Positions 16,846-27,978 of a stretch of 64,000 nucleotides of DNA are shown piece by piece. The notes under the pieces were generated by a model. The model did no database searches. It saw nothing but the letters and a program-made list of their open reading frames with translations, and was not told the origin of the DNA. Numbering within the stretch: the stretch's first letter is position 1; each line of letters opens with the position of its first letter. A program made the translations under genes and the position numbers. Origin of the DNA: Synechococcus sp. M16CYN (GTDB lineage: Bacteria > Cyanobacteriota > Cyanobacteriia > PCC-6307 > Cyanobiaceae); contig NZ_AP029048.1 in NCBI RefSeq assembly GCF_040371545.1, positions 930,001 through 994,000 on the forward strand, in the 5' to 3' direction.

Positions 16846-17865
16846 TCACTTGGGTTCAGTAAAATGTTCGAGCTCAAGCGATATGGCATATGGTTCTCCG
16901 CTTAAACGTATTACTTCCTCATCTGTTAAGTGTGCTTGCAACCAAATCGGGTTAGTAGTTTTGCTAGCCGATTGGTGAATTAGCTGGTTATTAAACACAG
17001 GGGTGATTATTTCGCCAATCTCGTTCAGTAGTTCCATCTGCACCAAGTTGTCACTGTTAACGGTCGTCCCTGCGAGCCATATTGCCTCCTGACTATCCAC
17101 CAAAAAACTTTCATCGTTAACGCTTAGTCGCAGTTTCCAACGCTCATCCCCATCTCGTAGATTCTGAAGAGGTGCATTCCAGATGATCCAGTCAAGCAGT
17201 ATTGGTTGTAAGGCTGAACCGTTTGTGTTCGTAACAGCAACCAACCAAGGTTCTTTCTCTTGAGGCTGTGTTCCCTCAGTGCGTTGCCATAAATGAAATC
17301 GTCCCTGGATCATAGCTCCTGGGGTTTTGACAGCTTCGCCCCAGGGATAAGCAGCCCAAGCGCTGAAGCGATGGCTCCCTGGGGAAAGATCGTCAATCCG
17401 CACTAGCAGGCGGTTTTCGTCTATCTCGTCAAGTTGTAGTGCCGGACGATTGTCGACTTGAACCGCTACGTGGGGGCCAATTCCCAATTCTGAATCAGTG
17501 CCAACGGGCCAGTCTCTTACCTCCAGCATCAATTCAATGCTGTCAGATTTGATTACACTGTCGTTATTAGGAGTGATCAGCTGAAGATTGGGTTGATACC
17601 GTTGCAGTTTTTGACGGATCTGCTGCACAGCTCCAGGAGGAGCAACCTCCTGCAATTGACCGACGGACATTCCACCTGACAAAGGGTCAGGGCTTCCACC
17701 GGGTCCTAGGAATAGCCACCCTGGGACCACTATCCCTGAGACTAGAATAGTGATAATAAAAAGCGCCGCCATAAGCAAACCTAAAGGTAGTAACAGACCC
17801 AGGCTTGGCATTGTACGTTTTAGTGCGAATTGATTTATTGTGACCAGCCTGATGTTATCGATCAA
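16846..17865 (-). CDS. Membrane-anchored conserved hypothetical protein next to psaA
   Basis: A 339-residue protein with a strong N-terminal transmembrane segment (LGLLLPLGLLMAALFIITIL, about residues 22-50), a Gly/Pro-rich linker, then two beta-rich regions that look Ig-like (LQLITPNNDSVIKSDSIELM...; LSPGSHRFSAWAAYPWGEAV). ATG at 17811 (residue 19, MPSLGLLLPL) is an alternative start that would remove an N-terminal tail. The fold would place the bulk outside the membrane. I do not know a function. The location between cbiG-cobJ and psaA, transcribed divergently from psaA, suggests a conserved picocyanobacterial gene. Confidence 0.7.
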   Translation of the reverse strand: MIDNIRLVTINQFALKRTMPSLGLLLPLGLLMAALFIITILVSGIVVPGWLFLGPGGSPDPLSGGMSVGQLQEVAPPGAVQQIRQKLQRYQPNLQLITPNNDSVIKSDSIELMLEVRDWPVGTDSELGIGPHVAVQVDNRPALQLDEIDENRLLVRIDDLSPGSHRFSAWAAYPWGEAVKTPGAMIQGRFHLWQRTEGTQPQEKEPWLVAVTNTNGSALQPILLDWIIWNAPLQNLRDGDERWKLRLSVNDESFLVDSQEAIWLAGTTVNSDNLVQMELLNEIGEIITPVFNNQLIHQSASKTTNPIWLQAHLTDEEVIRLSGEPYAISLELEHFTEPK

Positions 17866-18217
17866 AAATTCTTAAGTTAAATAATGCCCGAATTGAGCTT
17901 GACCATACAAGTCAAAACCCTACTTTAATTTACATTTTGCTTAATCCATTAAGTTCAGAATCCTAATTATTGACTGAATCGCAGCAGGATTGAATCTTTG
18001 TAACTCAGGGGGCAGAATTACTCCTATCCGCTCCTATGCTTCGACCAGTGGGCCCCACCTTTGGGGCTCCAGTGCAGCAAAGGGGGTTTAGGCTTTCTTT
18101 GAGGCATTGATGCCCTAACTCGACTCCTATACGGAGCTGTGCTCAGGGCCCCGGTGGGCTTCGGTCCATCGGAGGGGTGGCTCACCACCTCGATCCCGTC
18201 CCTCGAGGAATGACTCG
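17866..18217. promoter_or_regulatory. psaA upstream region
   Basis: The divergent control region of psaA. The last 200 bases are clearly GC-rich and probably the psaA mRNA leader, with a GAGGA nine bases before the ATG. TTTACATT near 17930 resembles half of the cyanobacterial HLR1 (RpaB) element; the second half is not convincing. Confidence 0.4.
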
Positions 18218-20521
18218 ATGACTATTAGCCCACCTGAGCGTGGGAGTGACGTGAAAAGCCAGGTTGAAAGGGTTGACAAGCCAGCAACCTTTGAACTGTT
18301 CGGTAAGCCCGGACACTTTGACCGAACTCTCGCGAAGGGTCCCAAAACCACAACCTGGGTTTGGAATCTTCACGCCAACGCTCACGATTTCGATGCCCAT
18401 ACGAGTGACCTTCAAGAGGTCTCTCGGCGAATTTTCTCTGCTCACTTTGGCCATCTGGCCGTAATTTTTATCTGGTTGAGTGGCGCTTTCTTTCATGGTG
18501 CTCGCTTCTCCAACTATTCCGGTTGGCTTCTGGATCCCACCCATGTGAAGCCCAGTGCTCAGGTGGTGTGGCCGGTCTTTGGTCAAGAAGTACTTAATGG
18601 CGATGTGGGTGCCGGCTTCCATGGCATTCAAATCACCTCAGGCCTCTTTCAAGTGTGGAGAGCTTGGGGCATTACCAGCGAAACCCAGCTAATGGCCTTA
18701 GCCATCGGCGCGCTGGTTATGGCTGGTCTTATGCTTAACGCCGGCGTTTTCCACTATCACAGGGCAGCGCCAAGGTTGGAGTGGTTCCAGAATGTTGAGT
18801 CTATGCTCAACCACCACCTGGCAGGTCTGCTAGGCCTAGGCTCACTGTCTTGGGCTGGTCACCTCATCCATGTGTCCCTACCCATCACTAAGTTAACGGA
18901 TGCCATCGATGCCGGCGAGCCTCTGGTTTTGAACGGCACAACCATCGCTTCAGTAGCTGACATCCCTCTCCCTCATGAGTTCTTCAATCAGGACTTGTTA
19001 GCCCAGCTATATCCTGGGATTGGGTCGGGCGTCTCCGCTTTCTTCTCAGGCAACTGGGCTGCTTACAGCGATTTCCTCACCTTTAAGGGCGGATTAAACC
19101 CAGTTACTGGAAGTCTCTGGATGACAGATATCGCTCACCATCATGTGGCGATTGCTGTGATGTTCATTGTTGCCGGTCACATGTACCGAACCAACTGGGG
19201 CATTGGTCACTCCATTAAGGAGATTCAGGAAAATCAGAAGGGCGACCCTCTACTGTTTCCTGCAACTAATGGTCACGATGGGCTCTATGAGTTCATGACC
19301 ACCTCCTGGCATGCTCAGTTAGCTGTGAACCTAGCTATTAGTGGTTCCGTGAGCATCATCGTTGCTCAGCACATGTATGCGATGCCTCCGTATCCATACA
19401 TCGCTATCGACTACCCGACCCAGATTGGTCTGTTTACACACCACATGTGGATCGGTGGATTCTTAATTGTTGGTGCTGGTGCTCACGCTGCTATCGCTAT
19501 GGTTCGCGACTACGACCCGGCCAAGCATGTCGACAACGTCCTAGATCGGGTACTCAAGGCGCGCGACGCGATCATAAGTCATCTTAATTGGGTATGTATT
19601 TGGCTAGGAGCGCACAGTTTCGGTCTTTACATACACAATGACACTATGCGTGCTCTGGGACGTCCCCAGGATATGTTTAGCGATTCAGCAATTTCAATTC
19701 AGCCGATATTTGCTCAGTGGATTCAGAACATTCATGCGTCTGCAGCTGGCAGCACCGTTCCAAATGCTCTTGCTGGTGCCAGCGAAATATTTAATGGCTC
19801 AGTTGTTGCTGTTGGCAACAAGGTGGCTGCGGCTCCCATGCCATTGGGTACAGCCGACTTCATGGTTCACCACATTCACGCCTTCACTATTCATGTAACG
19901 GTGTTGATTTTATTGAAGGGTGTTCTGTACGCTCGTAGCTCTCGTCTGATTCCGGACAAAGCGAACCTTGGCTTCCGCTTCTCATGCGATGGCCCTGGCC
20001 GTGGCGGTACATGTCAAGTGTCAGCTTGGGATCATGTATTCCTTGGCCTATTCTGGATGTACAACTCCCTTTCGGTTGTTATTTTCCACTTTTCCTGGAA
20101 GATGCAAAGCGATATCTGGGGAACAATGAATGCAGACGGTTCGGTTGCACACATCACTAACGGTAACTTTGCTCAGAGCGCTATCACAATCAATGGTTGG
20201 CTGCGTGACTTCTTGTGGGCTCAAGCCGTACAGGTAATCAACAGCTATGGCTCTGCTACTAGTGCTTACGGAATTATGTTCCTAGGCGCCCACTTTATTT
20301 GGGCTTTTAGCTTAATGTTCCTGTTCAGTGGTCGTGGCTATTGGCAAGAGTTAATCGAGTCTATTGTTTGGGCTCACAATAAGCTGAAGGTGGCTCCCGC
20401 CATTCAGCCTCGTGCGCTTTCAATCATCCAAGGGCGTGCGGTGGGTGTTGCCCATTACCTCTTGGGTGGTATTGCGACCACGTGGGCTTTCTTCCACGCC
20501 CACATTCTCGTGGTCGGCTGA
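18218..20521 (+). CDS. psaA: Photosystem I P700 apoprotein A1
   Basis: The 767-residue large PSI core subunit that, with PsaB, binds P700, A0, A1 and the FX 4Fe-4S cluster in the thylakoid membrane. Eleven membrane helices are expected. Directly visible are the FX ligand loop [10 protein letters not shown] near residue 590, many antenna His residues ([44 protein letters not shown]) and the C-terminal electron transfer helix ([20 protein letters not shown]). Its length fits the marine type. It begins with an ATG preceded by GAGGA, and psaB follows 24 bases downstream in the standard order. No damage is visible. Confidence 0.99.
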   Translation: MTISPPERGSDVKSQVERVDKPATFELFGKPGHFDRTLAKGPKTTTWVWNLHANAHDFDAHTSDLQEVSRRIFSAHFGHLAVIFIWLSGAFFHGARFSNYSGWLLDPTHVKPSAQVVWPVFGQEVLNGDVGAGFHGIQITSGLFQVWRAWGITSETQLMALAIGALVMAGLMLNAGVFHYHRAAPRLEWFQNVESMLNHHLAGLLGLGSLSWAGHLIHVSLPITKLTDAIDAGEPLVLNGTTIASVADIPLPHEFFNQDLLAQLYPGIGSGVSAFFSGNWAAYSDFLTFKGGLNPVTGSLWMTDIAHHHVAIAVMFIVAGHMYRTNWGIGHSIKEIQENQKGDPLLFPATNGHDGLYEFMTTSWHAQLAVNLAISGSVSIIVAQHMYAMPPYPYIAIDYPTQIGLFTHHMWIGGFLIVGAGAHAAIAMVRDYDPAKHVDNVLDRVLKARDAIISHLNWVCIWLGAHSFGLYIHNDTMRALGRPQDMFSDSAISIQPIFAQWIQNIHASAAGSTVPNALAGASEIFNGSVVAVGNKVAAAPMPLGTADFMVHHIHAFTIHVTVLILLKGVLYARSSRLIPDKANLGFRFSCDGPGRGGTCQVSAWDHVFLGLFWMYNSLSVVIFHFSWKMQSDIWGTMNADGSVAHITNGNFAQSAITINGWLRDFLWAQAVQVINSYGSATSAYGIMFLGAHFIWAFSLMFLFSGRGYWQELIESIVWAHNKLKVAPAIQPRALSIIQGRAVGVAHYLLGGIATTWAFFHAHILVVG

Positions 20522-20545
20522 CTTTACCTGACCTTTCCCTCAATA

Positions 20546-22753
20546 ATGGCAACGAAATTTCCTTCGTTCAGCCAGGGTCTGGCCCAGGACCCGACAACCC
20601 GTCGTATTTGGTACGGGATCGCTACGGCTCACGATTTCGAGAGCCATGACGGAATGACGGAGGAGCGGCTTTATCAAAAGCTCTTTTCCACCCATTTCGG
20701 TCATCTAGCGATCATCGGCTTGTGGGTTTCGGGAAACCTGTTCCACATCGCCTGGCAGGGCAACTTCGAGCAATGGGTTATCGACCCTCTGCACGTGCGC
20801 CCAATTGCTCATGCAATTTGGGATCCCCACTTTGGTCAAGGCGCCATAGATGCTTTCACTCAGGCAGGGGCCTCATCACCGGTGAACGTGGCCTATTCCG
20901 GTCTGTATCATTGGTTTTATACAATCGGTATGACCACAAACGCTGAGCTGTATCAAGGATCTATCTTTATGATGATTCTTTCGGCTTGGGCTTTGTTTGC
21001 CGGATGGTTGCATTTACAGCCTAAGTTTCGTCCCTCTCTTGCTTTTTTTAAAAACGCAGAGTCACGTTTGAATCACCATCTGGCTGTCCTTTTTGGGTTC
21101 AGTTCTATTGCATGGACTGGTCATTTAGTTCATGTTGCGATTCCTGAATCACGCGGTCAACACGTTGGTTGGGATAACTTCCTCAGCGTTATGCCTCATC
21201 CCGCTGGTCTTGGTCCTTTCTTTACAGGCAACTGGAGTGTTTACGCGCAAAACCCTGATTCTATGAATCAGGTATTTGGTAGCTCTGAAGGTTCTGGGAC
21301 GGCTATTTTGACCTTCTTGGGTGGTTTCCATCCCCAGACCGAGGCCCTTTGGCTTACGGATATCGCACACCATCACTTAGCGATTGGTTGCCTATTTGTG
21401 ATTGCTGGCCATATGTACCGAACCAATTTTGGCATCGGTCACTCTATCAAGGAAATCCTCGAAGCCCACAATCCTCCCAAAGGCACGCCTGGCGACTTAG
21501 GCGCTGGCCACAAAGGTCTTTATGACACTATCAATAATAGTCTGCATTTCCAGCTGGGTTTAGCTCTTGCTTGTCTTGGCGTGGTAACCAGTTTGGTAGC
21601 GCAGCACATGTACGCTATGCCCTCGTATGCTTTCATCGCGAGGGACTATACAACACAAGCAGCTTTGTACACCCATCACCAGTACATTGCTATCGCTTTG
21701 ATGTGCGGAGCTTTCGCTCACGGTGCAATTTTTTTCATTCGTGATTATGAACCGGAAGCCAATAGGGACAATGTCTTGGCTCGGATGCTTGAACACAAAG
21801 AGGCAATCATTAGCCACCTGAGCTGGGTTTCTCTATTTCTTGGCTTTCATACGCTTGGCCTCTACGTCCATAACGACGTAGTTGTTGCTTTTGGCACCCC
21901 TGAGAAGCAGATTTTAGTTGAACCTGTTTTTGCTCAGTTTGTTCAAGCAGCCTCAGGCAAAGCAATTTATGGCTTTGATGTGCTGCTTTCTAATGCTGGG
22001 GGTGCTGCTGCCAATGCAAACGCTGCCTACATGGACGGTTGGATGGGTGCAATCAACGGCAACACTGATGTGTTTTTGCCCATTGGTCCTGGTGATTTTC
22101 TTGTTCACCACGCCATCGCTCTTGGACTCCACACTACAACTCTAATCCTTGTGAAAGGTGCTTTGGATGCTCGTGGTTCCAAGCTAATGCCAGATAAGAA
22201 AGACTTTGGTTATTCTTTCCCCTGTGATGGTCCCGGTCGTGGCGGTACTTGTGACATTTCTGCTTGGGACGCGTTCTACCTAGCCGTGTTCTGGGCTCTC
22301 AATACAGTTGGTTGGCTCACTTTCTACTGGCACTGGAAACACCTCGCAATTTGGTCCGGCAACGTAGCTCAGTTCAATGAATCTAGTACTTATCTGATGG
22401 GCTGGTTCCGGGATTATCTGTGGCTTAATTCGTCTCAGTTAATTAACGGATATAACCCGTTTGGCAGTAATAATCTAGCTGTTTGGGCATGGATGTTCCT
22501 ATTTGGCCATTTGGTTTGGGCCACAGGTTTCATGTTCTTGATTTCCTGGAGAGGTTATTGGCAGGAACTGATTGAGACTATAGTCTGGGCTCACCAACGT
22601 AGTCCTATTGCCAACATGATGGGTTGGCGTGATAAACCTGTTGCTCTTTCAATTGTTCAAGCTCGTGTTGTGGGTCTTGCTCACTTTTCAGTGGGATATG
22701 TACTTACTTATGCAGCTTTTCTAATTGCTTCTACTTCAGGAAAATTTGGTTAA
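20546..22753 (+). CDS. psaB: Photosystem I P700 apoprotein A2
   Basis: The 735-residue partner of PsaA. It shares the FX ligand loop ([10 protein letters not shown] near residue 565), the His-rich antenna helices ([48 protein letters not shown]) and the C-terminal segment [20 protein letters not shown]. It is full length and intact, co-transcribed with psaA, and ends shortly before a strong Rho-independent terminator, so the operon is bicistronic. Confidence 0.99.
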   Translation: MATKFPSFSQGLAQDPTTRRIWYGIATAHDFESHDGMTEERLYQKLFSTHFGHLAIIGLWVSGNLFHIAWQGNFEQWVIDPLHVRPIAHAIWDPHFGQGAIDAFTQAGASSPVNVAYSGLYHWFYTIGMTTNAELYQGSIFMMILSAWALFAGWLHLQPKFRPSLAFFKNAESRLNHHLAVLFGFSSIAWTGHLVHVAIPESRGQHVGWDNFLSVMPHPAGLGPFFTGNWSVYAQNPDSMNQVFGSSEGSGTAILTFLGGFHPQTEALWLTDIAHHHLAIGCLFVIAGHMYRTNFGIGHSIKEILEAHNPPKGTPGDLGAGHKGLYDTINNSLHFQLGLALACLGVVTSLVAQHMYAMPSYAFIARDYTTQAALYTHHQYIAIALMCGAFAHGAIFFIRDYEPEANRDNVLARMLEHKEAIISHLSWVSLFLGFHTLGLYVHNDVVVAFGTPEKQILVEPVFAQFVQAASGKAIYGFDVLLSNAGGAAANANAAYMDGWMGAINGNTDVFLPIGPGDFLVHHAIALGLHTTTLILVKGALDARGSKLMPDKKDFGYSFPCDGPGRGGTCDISAWDAFYLAVFWALNTVGWLTFYWHWKHLAIWSGNVAQFNESSTYLMGWFRDYLWLNSSQLINGYNPFGSNNLAVWAWMFLFGHLVWATGFMFLISWRGYWQELIETIVWAHQRSPIANMMGWRDKPVALSIVQARVVGLAHFSVGYVLTYAAFLIASTSGKFG

Positions 22754-22801
22754 CTTAATATTATTTATTAGTCTAAATTAACAAATTATCTTTTTATTTT
22801 G

Positions 22802-22833
22802 CTCCATTCTATTTATCGAATGGAGTTTTTTTT
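22802..22833 (+). terminator. Rho-independent terminator of psaAB
   Basis: CTCCATTC (22802-22809) and GAATGGAG (22818-22825) form an 8-base stem with an 8-base loop, followed by eight T residues, 49 bases after the psaB stop. Confidence 0.9.
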
Positions 22834-24919
22834 GCTTATTATTTTCTCTAATTCTCTTTTCTATTTTAATTTTAATCTTGCCTTAATCAGTAAGTTTAAT
22901 GCATTAATCTTGGCTATCATAAGTTAATTAATAAGTTAATAAAAATTTTACAGGTTTAGTAACAGCAACTATATTAATAATGCTCTAAAACTAAATAATA
23001 TTTAGATATAGCATTTGGATTATGTTGTATATTTTTTATTTTCTGTGATAAAATTCGTAAAAGTTAAGACTTATATTGCTTCCCTTAGTTTAATAGTTAA
23101 TAAATGCGGGACTTTTATACAGCTAGAGATATAATAGTCATTTAGATAGCATAATCTAAACTTTAGCAATTAACCCTGTTGTTCAGATTTTTTATACATT
23201 AGTATTGCCATAAAAGTTACTGCAGCTACTCTTTTATTTTAGCCTCACATTACAATATTAGTTAGATATTATTAATCATTCTTTTGATTTACTCCTAGCT
23301 ATTTAAAGCTAGGTATTCCAAATATTTTCTCCTTTATAAGTATTATGTGTTGTCATAATAACAAATCTTGATAAAAGACAAGAATGCTTAAGTGGCTAAT
23401 AAGATAGATTAGTAGCTACTTATTTAAGTTTTGTTAATAATTAGACCTGTCTAAGCTATTGCTTCAAGCATTGATAGACTGAATTCTCATCGCTGCAATA
23501 TTAATAACTCTATAATTAGTCTAGATTTATTACTAAGTCTATAAGTTTGAACAGTGGTTGCAGTGACATGGGTTTGAATCAGTTTGATTCAGATAACTAT
23601 TGAAAACTTAGTACTTCATACACTTAACTATATATTCTACATCTAAATCATTTTTGATTAATGCTAAGCATAAATAAAAGTCTTAATTTGTGCTATTTTG
23701 ATCAAATAAATACTATATGACATTTTTTTGTGTTGACTAAAATTTTTTCTAGTGATACTATTCCTTAAATATGTTTATGAACGATACTACTTGTCTTAAA
23801 CCTGCTTTATTTTCGTAGAATAAGAATCAAAATAAGTGTAGATTTTTATCAAAACTAAAGGTGATAGAGATTGCTATTGGCTTGGTAATTGCTTATAAAA
23901 ATAAACTATTGATATAATTATTAGGAGTAAACTAATATGCTAAGTATCTATGTACTGATTATTAATTATATAGTAGCTATAACTTGATTAATCTAAACCT
24001 AAGTATAGATTTTAACTCATATATTTATTTATTTTGAGGAGGCAACTTGTCTTTTATTCTTAGCATTTGAAGCTAGTGTTAAGAGTAATAGGCTAGTGAA
24101 CTTGATTAATCTATCTTGAGACGGGCGACAATTTAGTTAAGACTACTATAAAAAAATTTGTATAATTTACTAACCACCAGATTTATAGGTTCAGACATAA
24201 CACGTATTGCTACTCACTGCAAAAAAAATTGTTAAGTTCACATTTTTGCTTTACAAGATCTTGATTAAATTTGCTGGTTTTGATATAGAAACTGCTTATT
24301 TAAGCCTATTATAATGCTATCTTTTATGTAAGCAATCCTAAGATTATGATACGATATCGTGTTGAATATGCTACTTAGTTCATTCTAAATAAGATATCTT
24401 AGCAAGATTAATATGAAACTAAAGACTTAATTCTAGAGATAAAAAATTAAAAACTGATTATTATTTGATGACTTAGTTCACTAATTACAGCCGTATATTC
24501 ATAGTTTTACTTCTTAATAACTACATAATTAGTGTCTTTAAATTTAATTAAGCCTCTGTTATTCAGTTATTGTAGTATTAATTTTTGGCAAATGATTAAA
24601 AATCTTAGACTGATATTAAACTTGTTTATCAGTATCATTTAAATTAATATCTCTTAACTAATTTAAACTATTCAATTATTATTTTAAAGCTGTTTTAATA
24701 CTTTTATTTTAATTTTTTGGATAAAATTATTAGTGAATTGATGTCTATATTCTATACTAATATTAACTACACTGAAGGAAATCTTTTTTAAACTGGTAGC
24801 GGATGTCGATTTTAGCTGACAATATAAGCAGATTATAGATTTTTACAAACAAAAGTCAATATAAAAATGGCTAAAAAAGTTAAGAATAATGATAGGATTT
24901 ACTATTTCTGTGACAAAAA
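22834..24919. other. 2.1-kb AT-rich non-coding desert between psaB and psaL
   Basis: About 2,090 bases with no open frame above about 50 codons, very low GC, and no gene remnant that I can recognise on either strand. It is bounded by the terminators of psaAB and psaIL. No tRNA, no array of repeats and no strong internal hairpin were found. A purine-rich GAGGAGGCAAC near 24036 is not followed by a coding frame. Its base composition is much lower in GC than the coding sequence around it. Confidence 0.6.
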
Positions 24920-24961
24920 TATAATTCCCTGAAAGTTATTAATAACTTTCAGGGAATTATA
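24920..24961 (-). terminator. 42-bp perfect palindrome, terminator of psaIL
   Basis: ATAATTCCCTGAAAGTTATT at 24921-24940 is followed directly by its exact reverse complement, and one further base pair extends it to 42 bases. On the minus strand it is followed by ATTTTTG. It lies 32 bases past the psaL stop, so it is read as a Rho-independent terminator with an unusually long, loop-free stem. Confidence 0.85.
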
Positions 24962-24993
24962 AAAAATAGACTTAAACTATAAAGCGGCTTGAC

Positions 24994-25485
24994 TTAACCA
25001 ACACTCCAAACACCAGCAGCAATCTTAAATAGATCTTGCACGTGAACTGTACTACAAAGAAACCAAGCAAAAACTGCTCCTCCGCAGCCACCTAGCCAAA
25101 AACCACTGGTGAAATCAGCCCAACCAATCCGGGTAAACAAATCCGAGGGAGGATTATCAACGGTGACGTCAGCAGGAGGCATATAAGGCTGACTACCTGG
25201 CTGGTTATACAACAGGAACAGCAGGGTAAGGATATGGACAGCTCCAATGGCTGCCAAAACACCAGCAGTTTGTTGGTATTCGGTAGCTCGTAAGGGACCG
25301 CAAATGGTAAAGGGACCGTACAATAAATAGCCAAAGGCCGCACCGGTTTCGAGACCGCGAAAATTTGGTGAGATTCCTTGGCGGTAAAGCGGTAGGTTGT
25401 TAATTAAACTCTTGATAAAATAGCCACTGTTTACTGGCGTGGCAAGGTTGCCTACACAAGGGTCAGCAGCAGGGGTGACAGTCAT
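24994..25485 (-). CDS. psaL: Photosystem I subunit XI
   Basis: A 163-residue PSI subunit that sits at the centre of PSI trimers. The N-terminus has the conserved [20 protein letters not shown] and [25 protein letters not shown], which bind chlorophyll, followed by two transmembrane segments ([37 protein letters not shown]) and the WSVG end. The length is at the ordinary size for the family. It follows psaI by 45 bases on the same strand and ends at the palindromic terminator. In most picocyanobacteria psaL is close to psaAB; here 2.1 kb of desert lies between them. Confidence 0.98.
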   Translation of the reverse strand: MTVTPAADPCVGNLATPVNSGYFIKSLINNLPLYRQGISPNFRGLETGAAFGYLLYGPFTICGPLRATEYQQTAGVLAAIGAVHILTLLFLLYNQPGSQPYMPPADVTVDNPPSDLFTRIGWADFTSGFWLGGCGGAVFAWFLCSTVHVQDLFKIAAGVWSVG

Positions 25486-25530
25486 TGGAAACGAATGTTA
25501 AAGGTGCAAGGGGCGATTCGCAGTTTTCGG

Positions 25531-25647
25531 TTACTCGGCGGCGGTAATTACTCGACCAACGAGAACAATGAACACTGCAGGAAACACTATCCCGATCATG
25601 GGCACGAAAATTGCGGGCAACCAAGCAGCAGTGAATTCTCCAGTCAT
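25531..25647 (-). CDS. psaI: Photosystem I subunit VIII
   Basis: A 38-residue single-helix PSI subunit that stabilises the binding of PsaL. The start is taken at ATG 25647 (MTGEFTAAWLPAIFVPMIGI), which gives the exact usual length; the longer upstream frame is not supported. It is the first gene of the psaI-psaL operon. Confidence 0.97.
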   Translation of the reverse strand: MTGEFTAAWLPAIFVPMIGIVFPAVFIVLVGRVITAAE

Positions 25648-26163
25648 ATCGAGACTAAAAGTTTCGCGCTCACTGTATAGAGACTGATCTGACGGCTTCT
25701 GTAGAGCCGCGATGGCGACATAAAAGTTCAACCTGAATTCAAGACTTTCTTGTCCCCGATGCCACTGTCTTGTTTACGGTTTCCCTGTGACTATAGTTGA
25801 TCAAACCGATGCTTGGACTATTATTTACCAATGCTATAGCGTAGCTAGGTCGCGCTTACATAGCTTTAAATTAGGTTCTTGAAAAGGAACAGTGCTTTGT
25901 ATCGCCTTCCTTTCCCCTCCCCAGCATTAGGCTATCTAGCTGGTAGTTTAAGAAATAGTCTATCTTTGATAACAATCGGATTTGATAATGGAACTTGATT
26001 AGAAAATCATATATTATTTGCACGATAGGCAGCGCTTTGATGGCGTATCAATTTTGCTTTTCTCTCTTGTACTAGGCATTACATGACTGCGACTCTCATG
26101 TCATGAAAACAACGACTACTATTCAGCAAACGGTTCCACATTGCGATGCACAGTATGCCTGTT
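25648..26163. promoter_or_regulatory. psaIL upstream region
   Basis: About 500 bases between psaI and the convergent glycosyltransferase-gene end region; it must hold the psaIL promoter. No gene, RNA or strong hairpin recognised. Confidence 0.35.
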
Positions 26164-27126
26164 TCAAGAGTCTTGTTTGCCACGTAATGTTTCACGAATG
26201 CGATAAATTGGTCGATCTTGGCTTTCGTGATAGGTTCTGATTTGTAATTCTCCCAGCAGCCCGAAGCAGAATAATTGTATACCGGCAAGCCCGAGCACAA
26301 CGGTGAGGGTCAGCAATGGGCGGTTACCGATATCACTGCCCATCAACTTGATCACGAGTAGATAAGTACCAGCTATTAGGCTGGTAACAATTGCAATCAG
26401 ACCTCCTAAGCCAAAGACATACATCGGTCTAGTGAGAAAACGTTTCATGAACCAAACCGTGAGAAGATCCATTAACACCCGGAATGTTCGGTCAATTCCG
26501 TACTTACTGCTGCCAAACCGGCGGGCGCGGTGATTCACCTTTACTTCTGTTATTCGTGCCCCTTCAATAGACGCCAGGGCTGGCAGGAACCGATGTAGCT
26601 CTCCGTAGAGGCGCATATCCGCCAGAATTTCCCTACGATATGCTTTAAGTGAGCACCCGTAGTCGTGAAGCCGCACCCCGGTAACCCGGCCAATTAAATG
26701 ATTAGCAAACTTGGAGGGGAGCCTACGTTGCAATACGGCATCTTGGCGTTGATGACGCCAACCACTCACAAGGTCATAACCTTCGCGCAACCTACTCAGT
26801 AGCATCAGGATATCAGCAGGGTCGTTTTGGAGGTCGCCGTCCAAGCTTACGATTACTTCCCCTTGTGACACATCAAAACCGGCGGCCATAGCCGCTGTTT
26901 GACCATAGTTTTTACGTAATAAGACCCCCACCAGTTCTGGCACCTCATGACTCAGACGCTTTAATACATCAGTGGTGTGATCACTCGAACCATCATTCAC
27001 TAAGATCAGTTCGAAGTGTTCCCTGCTAGGGCGAAGTGCCGTAAGAAGCTGGTTGATCAAATGTGGGAGACTCTCTCCTTCGTTGTAAAGAGGTACCACC
27101 ACCGACAAATCTAGAGGCGCACTCAT
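26164..27126 (-). CDS. Family 2 glycosyltransferase, polyprenyl-phosphate type (GtrB/DPM-like)
   Basis: A 320-residue membrane glycosyltransferase that moves a sugar from a nucleotide donor to a polyprenyl phosphate carrier. The GT-A domain is residues 1-230, with VVVPLYNEGESL, the NDGSSD motif at residue 44, the DGDLQNDP metal-binding motif at residue 94 and the acceptor-side YGCSLKAYRR. Two C-terminal transmembrane helices follow (VFGLGGLIAIVTSLIAGTYL; LLTLTVVLGLAGIQLFCFGL). Relatives make undecaprenyl-phosphate glucose or aminoarabinose for envelope glycan modification; the donor here cannot be told. It is 106 bases downstream of the NlpC/P60 gene on the same strand. Confidence 0.9.
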   Translation of the reverse strand: MSAPLDLSVVVPLYNEGESLPHLINQLLTALRPSREHFELILVNDGSSDHTTDVLKRLSHEVPELVGVLLRKNYGQTAAMAAGFDVSQGEVIVSLDGDLQNDPADILMLLSRLREGYDLVSGWRHQRQDAVLQRRLPSKFANHLIGRVTGVRLHDYGCSLKAYRREILADMRLYGELHRFLPALASIEGARITEVKVNHRARRFGSSKYGIDRTFRVLMDLLTVWFMKRFLTRPMYVFGLGGLIAIVTSLIAGTYLLVIKLMGSDIGNRPLLTLTVVLGLAGIQLFCFGLLGELQIRTYHESQDRPIYRIRETLRGKQDS

Positions 27127-27232
27127 GTAGGCTGCCTTACTGGTTACTGCAAGCTAATCGGGGAATATTGCTGTTCCTATCTTGTTCATTGTGATTATTT
27201 AAACGGCTTGTGTTTAGTGTGTCAGACACGGC

Positions 27233-27961
27233 CTAAACCCAAGCGCTGCCGTCGTGACAGCATACGACCCTTCCAGCCCCCCGGAGTTTTGCTCGATAGT
27301 GACACGCCACAGGGTGGTTGTCTCGCGGGTGAAGGCTATCGATGTCAATGCCATTTCGGCCATATTTACGCCCTGAACTGTGCCTATAGCGCCCCTCACC
27401 GAGATAGAGCCCGACATGGGTGCAACGTCGGGGTGTGCCGAAGAAGATTAGATCACCGGGCCGAAGCATGCCGGTAGACTTAGGAGTAACGGCAATCGGT
27501 TGGCAAAATTGTTCTTGTTGGTATGCATCGCGCGGAATCCAGATATTTTGGCTCGCAAAAGCCATCTGAATTAGGCCGGAGCAGTCTAGATTTGGCCCTA
27601 TCGTACCGCCCCATAAATAGATATTGGGTTGCCGTTGCGCAACCCCGCTCTGTCTTAATACCTCCGGTAGACGTAATGTGATTTCCTGACTGGTAAAAAG
27701 CATTGGTTTCCAAGGGGGGCATTGTTCTGCCTGATCGATTACATCGTCTTGATCCAGCCAGCACCGATAGCCATCCTCCGAAAGTATTACTAATAGCCGA
27801 GGTCCGATACTATTGATAATACGGAAGCTTCTTCCCCTAAATGCTTGGGTTGCCAGGCTACTACCTGTGGGTAAAGAGTAACCATTCACATTCGAATGAA
27901 GACGCCAATAGCTATTTGTTGCTAATAAATCCGGAGCTAGTAAAGTACCCGACGTTGCCAT
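27233..27961 (-). CDS. NlpC/P60-family cell-wall peptidase
   Basis: A 242-residue putative murein peptidase with an N-terminal SH3-like region and a C-terminal NlpC/P60 catalytic domain from about residue 110. The catalytic Cys is in NLDCSGLIQMAF, the His in RCTHVGLYLGEG, and the third polar residue is in RYRHSSGRKY. No signal peptide is evident. ATG 27961 is preferred over an upstream TTG. The start lies only 17 bases from that of the divergent serine hydrolase gene, so the two share an extremely compact start region. Members cleave cross-link peptides; the exact bond is unknown. Confidence 0.85.
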   Translation of the reverse strand: MATSGTLLAPDLLATNSYWRLHSNVNGYSLPTGSSLATQAFRGRSFRIINSIGPRLLVILSEDGYRCWLDQDDVIDQAEQCPPWKPMLFTSQEITLRLPEVLRQSGVAQRQPNIYLWGGTIGPNLDCSGLIQMAFASQNIWIPRDAYQQEQFCQPIAVTPKSTGMLRPGDLIFFGTPRRCTHVGLYLGEGRYRHSSGRKYGRNGIDIDSLHPRDNHPVACHYRAKLRGAGRVVCCHDGSAWV

Positions 27962-27978
27962 GGTCAATCTTTCTTGCT

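Noticed and set aside
18127-18631. Minus-strand frames opposite the start of psaA
   Set aside because: They are shadows of psaA codon bias and its GC-rich leader.
23550-23610. Possible tRNA, because of a T-loop-like GGGTTTGAATC
   Set aside because: No acceptor or anticodon stem can be drawn around it.
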